Positions 11,464 through 21,400 of a DNA stretch of 64,000 bases are shown here, one piece after another. The position numbers and the translations under genes were made by a program. Where the stretch lies: contig NC_063172.1 of assembly GCF_023159225.1 (NCBI RefSeq), positions 64,538,828-64,602,827 of the forward strand, written 5' to 3'. The notes under the pieces were generated by a model that was not told where the DNA came from, searched no databases, and saw nothing but the letters and a program-made list of their open reading frames with translations. The first letter of the stretch is position 1. The number at the start of each line of letters is the position of its first letter. The stretch comes from Perognathus longimembris pacificus. Lineage: Eukaryota; Chordata; Mammalia; Rodentia; Heteromyidae.

Positions 11464-11585
11464 CAGGCAGGGCTTAAGTGGTAGAGCACTTGCCTAACAA
11501 TCCTGAGGCCCAGAGTTCAATTCTAGCATTGCTAAAACAAAGAAACAGCCCTAGAAATAAACAAACAAAAGCCCCAAAGAACAAA
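11464..11585 (+). mobile_element. ID-like (tRNA-derived) SINE monomer
   Basis: GGGCTTAAGTGGTAGAGCAC followed by TTGCCTAACAATCCTGAGGC and GAGTTCAATTCTAGCATTGC: the A-box and B-box region of a tRNA-derived SINE, with an A-rich tail. Single unit without the Geo half. Confidence 0.75.
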
Positions 11586-12729
11586 AAACAATATTTAAGC
11601 TCTTGAAGAAAACATATTGAATGAGAAAATAAACATGTAGAGAATGAGAAGTAATTGAATATTCATTACTTCCGAATAGTAGCAATGGTATAATACTGAA
11701 GACTTAAAATTCACGTTAGATACAAAGACCATTTTGTGGATAGAGAATAATTTTTATATCCATGACAGAAGAAGATTGCATAAGATCCTAACTCATGTTT
11801 TTCAAATACTATGTTTAGTTCGGCTCAATATGTTTTTTAAATTTTTTTGAGCACTTCCTGGGTAGAAAGCCCTGATGTTACAAAAGCATAAAACCTGATG
11901 TACTATATGACTATGTTATATCATACACTCAATTCACAATCTGGTTGTAGGAAGCCAGAAATGACTCTATGACTCCCTAATAATAAACAGGACCCGCCAG
12001 TGTTTTGAAGGGATGACCAAGGAGCTGCACTGCTAGATCTGGTTTAAAGTCCTTGTTGATAGCACGGTGACAAAGTACAGAATTCCCTCCTTCATCTCCA
12101 CGAGTCCGGGGCAGGTGAGCTGTAAACTGTAGCTAGTTAGCCGCAGCTTGTCAGGGCTTGTGGACACTTCTCAACTCTATGCTGAAGGGCTTCACAGTCA
12201 GTAACATGACGGTGACATCTCGGGAAAGTTGAAAGATACCCATTTCTGGTTTCAGTATGTTAGGTATGCGGTGTTAATGTACTACAGCACGAACCCTTTC
12301 ACATGAAGAATCTGGCTGTAAGAAGACAGTTGCAAGGCCTCATCACTACCCTGTAGGCCCTTCGGTCAAGGGGGACATTTTCCCCCGTGGTACTCATCAA
12401 GGCTCTCACAGTATTTTGGGTTTAGTAGGAGCTCCAAGCATCTTTGCTTCTTTGAAGTCAATCGATGACACATCTCGATTCCTGTTTGAGGCTTCAGCAA
12501 GGTTATTTGGAGCATAACTAGTCTATTCCAAGAATAATGAAAACAATCAACCTCAACAGGCTGATTACGATAGTAATTTAAGATTTTTTAAGGCCTTTTA
12601 AATCCATTTATCATCCTATTATGTCCTAACTCTACAGAGTAGCTAGCTAGGCAAGAATTGCCTGCAGTTAACAAGACCTGTAACTACAGAGCTGGTGGGG
12701 CGATACTTCAAAGGCTCATTGCTCTCTCC

Positions 12730-12734
<5 letters not shown>

Positions 12735-12763
<29 letters not shown>

Positions 12764-12814
12764 CTGTGTGTGTGTGTGTGTCTGTGTGTCTGTGTGTGTC
12801 TGTGTGTCTCTCTC
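12735..12814. repeat. (TG)n microsatellite
   Basis: TG dinucleotides with scattered TC interruptions. It lies at the 3' (tail) end of the antisense SINE that follows and probably grew from its tail. Confidence 0.9.
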
Positions 12815-13010
12815 TGCCTGCTGGTACTAGGACTTGAACTCAGGGCGTCACACTCTCATTTCACTTTTTCACTCAAGGCTGGCACTTTGTTTCTTGAATC
12901 ACAGTTCCATTTCCAACTTTTTGCTTCTGAAGTGGAGATAGAGTCTCACAGATTTGTGGGTCTGGGTGGGAATTGAACTAGGATCCTCAGATCTCCGGCT
13001 CCTGATGCCC
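12815..13010 (-). mobile_element. SINE with Geo part, antisense
   Basis: Plus strand reads CTGGTACTAGGACTTGAACT, ACTCAAGGCTGGCACTTTGT and GAGATAGAGTCTCACAG, the reverse complement of the Geo end and of the head region. Diverged. Confidence 0.75.
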
Positions 13011-13601
13011 AAGAGGACGGGGCGGGGGAGGGAGGAGGAGGAGACAGTGGTTCTTCACATGAAGTGGCAGCACAGTGGGTAACACATTTCTACTTTAGCG
13101 GTGGCACTTTATCCCCTACAGTCCAACAATGTAGCCAGGCCGTTCTTTATCCCTTAGCCCTTCTAGACCTAGAAAATTGAACCACATTTGGTCTCCATCG
13201 TTCCAGTTCAGTGCATTTAGGCAGAAAGGAAATCATAATTCACTTCTGATTGTTTGACAGTCCTTCGCATTTCTTGACAGTAATAGACGTAAATCTGAAG
13301 GAGACCTCGGATTTTTTTTAAACTACTTACTCCTTACTAGGTAATAAATAGATTGCTGGTGCTGCCTGGAGAAGCTTGCGAAAAAGAGGAGGAAGGAAGC
13401 GTCAAGGGGGACTGGTTCCTTTGCTCTTACTCGCTGTAAACTTCACTTTGCCAGTGTATTTTCACATATGGCAAAAGCTACAAGAATGCTGAATACACAA
13501 TATGCTAAGCCGCCAATATTCAGAAAAGGAATTATCTTTAATACAGCAAGAGCATGTTGGTAACCCAGCAGGAAATCAGATCTCAAACATTTTTCTTCTT
13601 T

Positions 13602-13818
13602 CTTTTTGACAATACTGGGATTTGACATCAGAGCTTCTTATTTAGCAAGTCTGGCGCTCTACCACTTGGGCCATGCCTGAAGCTTAACTTTTTCATGGAT
13701 ATTTTGAAGATGGAATCTAGAAAACTTTTCCACCAAGGCTGACCTGAAACCATGACCCTCCAGATATTAGTCTCCTGAGTAACTAGGATTATTGACTCTC
13801 TGGCACTCCGTGTCACTT
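13602..13818 (-). mobile_element. Composite B1-ID SINE, old
   Basis: Read on the minus strand: an Alu/B1-like head (AATCCTAGTTACTCAGGAGA) followed by an ID-like tail (CATGGCCCAAGTGGTAGAGC and CAAATCCCAGTATTGTCAAA). It lacks the Geo insert present in the other copies, so it represents a simpler dimer type. Confidence 0.7.
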
Positions 13819-15216
13819 ACTGTTTTAAACATGTTTCTTTTTTTTAAAAATACTTTAGAATTCAAATCTTTCCGGTTCTATAAAAAATGCCTTGTCCAAA
13901 CTAAGTCCAAATATTTGCAAGAACTGAGGGCTAGTTCAGAAAGTATCCATGGCACTTAAATGCCTCCTGGGATCTCTTTTTACTGTAATTCATACTGCCT
14001 CAAGTCTATTTCTGCACGTATAGACAAGCTGCTACTTTATTTGGCCATTGTATACCCAGTACCTATAGCTGTCCTGATTTGAAGCTTTAATGACACTGTT
14101 TTTTTCTCTTTCCATCTATTCATCCATTCTAGCCTCCCCTTATTCAATCCACTTTCAGGGAGAGTGTCCCTGGGTGGAGGACTTTGAAAGCAGTCTACAC
14201 CACCACAGTGCAAGCACAGGTAACAACAGCACGGGCAGTGGCAAATTCCCAGAGACAGGGTGGGACTCGGGGTCACCATCAAGTCAGAGATGATTAAAGG
14301 TGATTTTAGTGGAAACATCTGGAACTGGCTGAGCGAAAATAAAGTCATTTCAGGAATAGAGATGCAAGACTCAAAGTTGTGAAGTGTGAAGGAGAATCCT
14401 AAGCTATGGTGGCCTGCAATAGTCTAGAGTTTTCTAGAGCTCTGACATTCAGAAACCATGCCTCGTGACGTTGGAAGAAACAATGTTCTGCTAAGGTTCT
14501 TCAGCTCTGTGTCCTCCAGGAGCATCTATAACTGTATTTCGAAGAAGTCTTCCTCATAGTTTTGCCTGAATAGCCATATATAAAGAAGGCTTTATCATTC
14601 CATTCCACATCTATGGGGTACTGAACACAAGGCTCTATTGAGCACTTTGCCTTGTGTTCCCAATGACAAATGGCCCCCGATAGGGTTTTCCAGGATTTTC
14701 TTTTCTTCTTTACTGTCAGTGCATGATATTTTGGTGATGGGGCATTTATTAAGCGAATATCTACTGCATCATTGACAACTGAAGCTGAGAATTAAAGAAA
14801 TACATGGCTGATTGTATGTGATTAATCACTATTCACAGAATGAATAATCAGAGCAGGCCAAGTCATAGAACTATGACTCCAAATTGTGTCTTTTCTTCCT
14901 TGCTAGGAATTATCAGCATTGTACATTTAATTTCAAGAAAACAATGCTTTGACAAATATTTAGCTAGTTTTTTCTAATGTAAGTGCAGTATAATCGTTAA
15001 TGTAAAATCTAGGACATAATTGAGAGTGGTTAGCAACTGAAGTTAATGACGCTAATGAGCTAAAGCAGTATTCATAACACTACTATATTTTTTCTTCTGA
15101 GAGTTAGAGGCAAATGCTTGTGGTTACAATCAAAAGTAGTGATATTTGGGTATCGTCACTTAGGAAATTTGCTGTGGTGGTGAGGGAGAAACATAAATGA
15201 AAATGTTTTTTTAAAA

Positions 15217-15417
15217 AAAGAAATTCTTGGGCTGGGGATATAGCCTAGTGGCAAGAGTGCCTGCCTCGGATACACGAGGCCCTAGGTTCGATTCCCCAGC
15301 ACCACATATACAGAAAACGGCCAGAAGCGGCGCTGTGGCTCAAGTGGCAGGGTGCTAGCCTTGAGCGGGAAGAAGCCAGGGACAGTGCTCAGGCCCTGAG
15401 TCCAAAGCCCAGGACTG

Positions 15418-15455
<38 letters not shown>

Positions 15456-15462
15456 AATTCTT
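15217..15462 (+). mobile_element. Young IDL-Geo SINE with target-site duplication
   Basis: Element body about 15229-15420 with a pure A tail at 15421-15453. The left half is GGGCTGGGGATATAGCCTAG then GGTTCGATTCCCCAGCACCA, with intact A- and B-box-like sequence of a tRNA-derived promoter. The right half runs from GCCAGAAGCGGCGCTGTGGC to the GACTGGC end. A target-site duplication AAAGAAATTCTT lies at 15217-15228 and 15451-15462. The intact tail and duplication indicate a recent insertion. Confidence 0.93.
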
Positions 15463-15464
15463 TT

Positions 15465-15515
15465 TTCGGTCCTGCAGCTTAATCTCAGGGCCTAGTGTCC
15501 TCCCTGAGCCTTTTC
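15465..15515 (-). mobile_element. Geo-type SINE, first part (split by an L1)
   Basis: Plus strand reads CGGTCCTGCAGCTTAATCTC then AGGGCCTAGTGTCCTCCCTG, matching the 3' end of the Geo half in antisense. It stops where the L1 begins and resumes at about 16262. Confidence 0.7.
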
Positions 15516-16262
15516 TTTCTTTCTTTCTTTTTTCTATTTATTGTCAAAGTGATGTACAGAGAGGTTACAGTTTCATACGTTAGGCCTTGGGTGCATTTCT
15601 TGTACTGTTTGTAACCTCCTCCCTCATTCCCCCCTCCCCCTCCCCCTTTCCCTCTCCCCCCCATCCTCTGTGAGTTGTTCAGTTGGTTTATACTAAATGG
15701 TTTTGTAAGTATTGCTTTTGGAGTTGTTTGTCTTTTTATCCTTTGTCTCTTGATTTTGGTATTCCCTTTCACTTCCCTAGTTCTAATACCAGTATATACA
15801 GTATCCACTGTACTCAGATGAGATACAGTGATAGTGCGAGTACAACCACAGGAAGGGGATACAAGAGGATCATCAACAATAGAAGCTATGGTTTCACATG
15901 GCATGTTGAAAGTAATTACAACAGTGACATAACAGTCGTTTCCATAACATGGAGTTCATTTCACTTCGCATCATCTTATGTGTTCATAAGGGCATAGCTA
16001 TTGGGCTCTTGTGATCCTCTGCTGTGACTAGCCTAAACCTGTGCTAATGACTCCCTATGAGGGAAACCATAGAGTCCATGGTTCTTTGGGTCTGGCTCAC
16101 TTCACTTAGTAGAATGGATCAGGAAAATGTGATACATATACACAATGGAATTTTATGCCTCTATCAGAAAGAATGACATTGCCCCATTCATAAGGAAATG
16201 GAAGGACTTAGAAAAAATTATACTAAGTGAAGTGAGCCAGACCCAAAGAAACATGGACTCCC
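15516..16262 (-). mobile_element. 5'-inverted, truncated L1 (twin-priming product)
   Basis: 15530-16110 is the 3' UTR and last codons of L1 ORF2 in antisense, starting from a T-rich tail. At about 16111 the orientation flips: 16111-16262 is ORF2 sense sequence (ATGTGATACATATACACAAT, then CAGAAAGAATGACATTGCCC). About 40 bp of the same L1 region (AGTGAAGTGAGCCAGACCCA) occurs in both parts, as an inverted repeat. Flanks match as a degenerate duplication: TCCCTGAGCCTTTTCT at 15501-15516 and TCCCTAAGCCTTTCT at 16259-16273. The element is noncoding. Confidence 0.9.
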
Positions 16263-16438
16263 TAAGCCTTTCTACTCAAGACTAGCACTCTACCACTTTG
16301 AGCCACAGTTCCACTTCCTATATTCTGGTGATTAATTGGAGATAAGAGTTTTATTGACTTTCTTGCCAGTGCTGGCTTCAAATTGCAATCCTCAGATTGA
16401 ACTCTGATTTCCAGAGTTCCAGCAGTACCCAGCAAAAA
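16262..16438 (-). mobile_element. Geo-type SINE, second part (split by an L1)
   Basis: Continues the SINE interrupted at about 15515: CTCAAGACTAGCACTCTACC, GAGCCACAGTTCCACTTCC, then the GATTAATTGGAGATAAGAG segment and a degraded head. Together the two parts make one old antisense element. Confidence 0.75.
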
Positions 16439-16748
16439 TTTCCTTAACTTCTCAATCAAGTTTTTCTTCCTTTTTGCTTGTTATGTGGATATAGCAGAGT
16501 GAGAAGTAGAAGGAATACAAGAAGCAGTTCCATAAAGATAGGGAGATGTGGTAGACCTATGTTGAGCTTTGCTGATAGCCTGAGTGTTGGTTTAATTACT
16601 ATGAGAGGACTAGAAATCATTACAATGAAAATAGCAAGTAGAAGTGGAGTCCAATAAAAATTAGTTACAGATAAAACTATTTTGAAACTTAAAGGCTTCA
16701 TCAGATATTAGCTGTTCATTTGTTTTATTTATTGCCTATTAGTGGGCA

Positions 16749-16968
16749 GAACTTTTTTTTTTTTGGCCAGTCCTGGGGCTTGGACTCAGGGCCTGAGCAC
16801 TGTCCCTGGCTTCTTCCCGCTCAAGGCTAGCACTCTGCCACTTGAGCCACAGCGCCGCTTCTGGCCGTTTTCTGTATATGTGGTGCTGGGGAATCGAACC
16901 TAGGGCCTCGTGTATCCGAGGCAGGCACTCTTGCCACTAGGCTATATCCCCAGCCCCAGAACTTTTTG
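16749..16968 (-). mobile_element. Young IDL-Geo SINE, antisense
   Basis: Body about 16763-16957. It is nearly identical to the copy at 15229-15420, including the GAAGCGGCGC segment and the CGGATACACGAGGCCCTAGG segment. Target-site duplication AGAACTTTTT at 16749-16758 and 16959-16968. The two copies are in opposite orientation about 1.3 kb apart. Confidence 0.93.
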
Positions 16969-17604
16969 ATATTGTAAAAGTCAAGATAAATTTTGTCTGC
17001 AGAACAATTCCACCATACCTTTGTAACCAATCTACATCCTATTGCTGTGGTTACTTGATAATGCTTCTTCTAAAAGGCATCGAAACCATCTACACCCCCC
17101 TACTCATAGACATTTGCTTTGTTGATTAAATATATGCAAATTATGCTATTGTATTTGAATCTAGTCTCCTCTTCCTTAGTTGCCAAATTCAACAGTATCA
17201 CAAATTCAGCTGGGTTGCAAAACATCTATCTTAGAAACCAAGTTTAAAGTAGCCCAGCTTTGAAATGCTCAAAAAGGATCACAGAAGTTAAGTTCCCTTC
17301 CGTAAGAAAGACAGTGTGCAGGCAAAGACCCTGAGAGAGGCAGTCGCCTTACTTGGTGGGAAGAATAGGCAGAAAGAACCTGGCTGCTCGTAATTTGCAT
17401 GCGGGTGGTGATCTCTCAAGTAGTATTAAGGGAGGAACCAGAGTAGATTAATTTCTAGCCTTTGATGCTCATCAACTTGAGCTTCAGAAAAAAAAAATAG
17501 AAGAAGATGACACAATTACCCTCAGAGCTTCCCCCATGAGCAGCAGCTTACATTCTCAAGTTCATAGTGCTAGACTAATTGATCTAGCCGGGGCACCGAC
17601 CACT

Positions 17605-17606
<2 letters not shown>

Positions 17607-17635
<29 letters not shown>
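17607..17635. repeat. Poly-T run (29 T)
   Basis: Homopolymer with no recognisable retroelement attached on either side. It may be the tail of an antisense insertion too short or old to identify. Confidence 0.85.
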
Positions 17636-17638
<3 letters not shown>

Positions 17639-17639
17639 T

Positions 17640-18000
17640 ATATGGGTTTAACTACAGTGATGATGTTATTTGAATCAACTCTATTTTGGAAATATGCTGC
17701 AAAAAATACAGTAGTTGAATGTCATTTATTTTTATCCAGCCTTGTCAGTAGTCAACCCACCATGGTTTTTAATTCTTTACCAACAGTACCTAATTTGGGT
17801 CTAAAGTTATTGATGGCCAAGATAGAATGCCCATTTCATAGAGAGTCTTCTGTTGGCATTTCTACTTAGAGATTATACTATCTTTAAGATAGATCCTTAG
17901 GACACACATTAGTGTTTTCTTTTTTTAAAGACAAACTTTCCCATCAGAAGGAAGAAAAAAACCAAAACTATCAAGTTGTCTCAAATCCTGCCTGTATCAT
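17640..18000. other. Unique intronic sequence, no gene seen
   Basis: AT-rich with one weak open frame of no recognised identity. Confidence 0.3.
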
Positions 18001-18002
18001 AT

Positions 18003-18013
18003 TGGAGAGAGAA

Positions 18014-18050
<37 letters not shown>

Positions 18051-18165
18051 GAAAGAGACAGAGACAGACAGAGACAGAGACACAGAGCCAGAAGGAGGGA
18101 GGGAGGGAGGAAGAGAAAAAGAGAGAAACAGAGAGACAGAGAGATAGAGAGAATGAAGACAGGGA
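18003..18165. repeat. (GA)n/(GACA)n compound microsatellite
   Basis: GAGA, GACA and GGGA blocks over about 160 bp. On the CYP7B1-sense (minus) strand it is CT/TGTC-rich, starting about 55 nt downstream of the exon 5 donor. Open frames across it are low complexity. Confidence 0.9.
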
Positions 18166-18215
18166 TGTTTTGTACAGCCTAAGAAGTAGCAGTGCCCGGC
18201 TTGATGCTTGCTTAC

Positions 18216-18391
18216 CTCTGGAGCTTCAAAAACTTCAGGGTCATTATGTAGCATTGGAGGAAAAATGGCTATCAATTCTCCCTTCCGCAGACAGCAGTCA
18301 CTGGTGTCAGAACTGATAATCAAATCCTCTTCAACAATACGAAATGCGCCCGAATGTGAACACAGTCGAAATACCTCAAAAATGATGCTTT
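18216..18391 (-). CDS. CYP7B1: CYP7B1 exon 5 (K helix ExxR, residues about 353-411)
   Basis: 176 nt with acceptor CCTTCAG and donor GTAAGC. It contains the K-helix motif E358-V-F-R361, part of the invariant ExxR that stabilises the P450 core, followed by the beta-sheet segment with [16 protein letters not shown] and the [11 protein letters not shown] run before the meander region. The exon ends exactly on a codon boundary. Because 176 is not a multiple of three, skipping it would shift the frame and remove the heme-binding region. A long purine-rich microsatellite on the plus strand (pyrimidine-rich in the transcript) begins about 55 nt inside the downstream intron. Confidence 0.96.
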
Positions 18392-18479
18392 CTGAAGGAA
18401 ATAAATCATAGCTTACTGAAATATGACTATGATTGAAAAGTGCCCTCAATTGATCACTAAAGTTCATTACCAATAGACT

Positions 18480-21400
18480 TGATTAAGAGGAAACGATGTT
18501 CATAAAATTCATTGGACATCATGAAGAGTTCAAGGGTGAGGGGGTGGCTACACCCCCAAACAGCTAGGGTTCATTTGACAGGCCAGAGGCAGCCATATTG
18601 TTTTGAGTCAGAAAGCCATAGATCATGATTTTTGTAAGGGGGAATGGTCTACAGAAAGGAATACCATGTTAGGGGTATCTGTATTATACATAAACCATGT
18701 CAAACTTAGAGTACACTATAAGGGAATCACCTCACCAACCTAGGTAGTAGCAATGCCTTTCAAGCTCATCTTAACCATTTAATAACCACAGAGGCCGTTA
18801 ATAGTAAAGTAACTGTAGTTGTGTGTTCTGAGACAGCTTGACACCTAATTTCTTTCATGCTAGCTGTAAATAAAGCGCGAGTCAGCATTTGCTGGAAATA
18901 TTTTGAGAGGAAAATACTTTTTAATAGGGTACAAAAGAAAATCACGTTTTCCTTAGCATCTGCCACCATCATTCCCTGGAACATTCCAGAAGCCGAATGT
19001 CCTTGCTTTCCCAGTGGCCTTCACCTTTTGCTCCTAGCACGACAGATTTTATGGCTAATTTCCGGCAATTTATCCTGGCAGTTTGAGGAGGAATTCCTTT
19101 GGGAATAATATGCATAATTTGCATAAATCATTCTGATAGCATGCATATCAGCATGGAGCTCCTGTCTAGGTCTGCATCTCTCCCTTCATAATCAAAAGTG
19201 ACTATGTTTCCACCACCGCGAATAGGTCCTAGAATATAAAGCTTGAGTCTCTCTAATCAGCAGTGTGGAAAGAACTCCAAATGGAGGTTATTTTTCCCCC
19301 TTCACATGATAGCAAATGGCTATGTTTATGACTGACAATTTAGAAGTGACACACACACACACACACACACACAGTGTACACACAGAGAATCTGGTGTTCA
19401 GAAAATTCTGACACACTGAGTATCTAATTATTAGGTTATTAAAGGCAGGCTCCTCAGTGAGAACTTGTATCCGTCAACAAATAAAAGCAGATATTACTTC
19501 CATAAAATTTATATCTATGTGTAGCTCACAGAGGGATAGGAGTAGCTTTGGGTGTCTTCTCCCAGGAGTTTCTTTTTTCCTTAAGCATGCATTTGTCTAA
19601 AGAAATGAGGCTGCGGTCAGCTCTGGGTAGGCAGCAGGGTGATTCAATGTGACGTACAGTGAGGCTGTGCATATTCTCTTGGACTGCCTTCGTTATTATA
19701 ATCAGGCAGAGTCAAATCGGTTTGCTGGTGATGAGGCCAGATAAGAACTTTGGTTTTGGAACCTGGACTCTACAGCAGATAGCCACAAGGCACCTGACAC
19801 GACAGATTTCAGCTGGCAGGACACCAACGGCCAACATTTCTATGGTGAAAAGCAACGGTTGCCTTTCCATGTACTGCTGCCGGCTCTGTTGGACCAACAA
19901 AGGATAGCATCATTTTAGCTTGTGGTGTGAAATGGTAGCTGACATATGTAGCAGTGCTGTTCACCCAACAAGTCCAGTAGGGGTGTGGGAAGAAGAAAAT
20001 GCAAAAGCAAAATAATGGTAGGGTGGCTACTGCGACAGAGCAGGCATTTCGCAATCCAAATAACATCGTCACATCCGATTGGCCAGTGTGCTCTTGGGAA
20101 GCATGGCAGCTTGTGCCCACCGCAGTATCACAAATGACAATTGGGCAAGCATATCTTATGCAGAAGTTAATCACAATAATGGAACTCAAAGTGTGGCTCA
20201 GCAGTCAGATCGTAAGTGACAAATCTGTTTTACCTTCCAGTACCAGTTATGTGTGCAAGACGGGGTTGGCTCTTGCTCTGAGCAATCATGCCGATAATCA
20301 TTAGGTGACAAAAGTAATGAGTTGCATTATTATCAGCAATGGAGAGTTGAGCTTATGGGGCTCTGGAAGACAACACAAAGGCCATCAGCTTTCTCCACCA
20401 GCCCCACGATGAGTGTGGGCAGAATGTTGTGAAGAATGACACACTGCACAATAATAGGAAAAAAAAAACAAACCAACAACCCCACAAACTGCAGCCTCTA
20501 CTTGTAGTTGTCAGAGTTGAGCAGACACCAGCCAGCACCACCGACAGACCAGCTGGGCCCTGGGAGGACTTCCATGCTACACCAGGAGGTACAGTAAATT
20601 ATCCTGCACGGTAGAGCAACATCTGTTTCTGTGCTAGTGCCGAACAAACAAGGCAATTTAAAACATACCAAGGGATAACCAAGCAACAAATGAACATGAC
20701 CCTCATTTTTCCCCCTTCTCACACACGATGTGTTAAAACTTCATTGTGCAAGCATTCCATGAAAGAGAAGCCAGCCTTTTTATTTGATAAGGTGTTGTCA
20801 GAAAGATTTTTGCATATTTCTAAAATGGAAAGAAAAGCCTATAGTATTGTTATTCTTAGAATCTCCCTCCCCCCCGCCTCTATCTTCATTTCTTTTATAC
20901 CAAAGCTAGCACTCAGTTCTCAATTTGCTCTAGAATTAAAAAAAAAACTTTCCATATACTTATAAATATTCAGTCTTTAAACCTAATTTGCTATACTTAG
21001 TTCACATGCCTTCAAGCATTTGTCTTCCAATTTCCACTGAATAAATGCGTACTAATGAGAACTAGAGCAAGCTGCTAAGGCAAAGCTGGGTGACTTGGGT
21101 CTGGCCTGCCACCAGCTTGTGATAGGCGGGCAAATTGAGTTAAAATGAAAAGTCTTGTCAGCTGAAATTCAACATCATAGCCAAACAGCTAGCTGTCAAT
21201 CATACAGCCCAAACAAGGAACTGCAGGTAATAAAAGGTCACTGTGAATTGTTACTGCACTTGGCTTCCATAGAGAAGTTAATTTTAATTAAACATGATTT
21301 CTATCTGTGTTTTACAAAACTTATTGTGCATAATAGATTGTTAATTTATGCTAACATTTAGTGGGTATTACATCCACGTTCATTATTAGGAGGCATTGTA

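Larger units (their letters stand above)
10634..18215 (-). other. CYP7B1: CYP7B1 intron 5
   Basis: 7582 bp intron with GT donor at 18215/18214 and AG acceptor at 10635/10634 (minus strand). It is rich in SINEs, includes an L1 with an inverted 5' part, and contains LTR remnants and microsatellites, each listed separately. Unlisted parts (about 11590-12730, 13020-13600, 13820-15215 and 16970-17600) show no exon or RNA gene. Confidence 0.9.

Noticed and set aside
15229..15310. tRNA gene-like A and B boxes
   Set aside because: The sequence is the tRNA-derived head of an IDL-Geo SINE, followed by the Geo half and an A tail; it is not a functional tRNA gene.
17912..18316. Arg/Glu/Asp-rich open frame
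   Set aside because: It is the translation of a GA/GACA microsatellite fused to the opposite strand of CYP7B1 exon 5.
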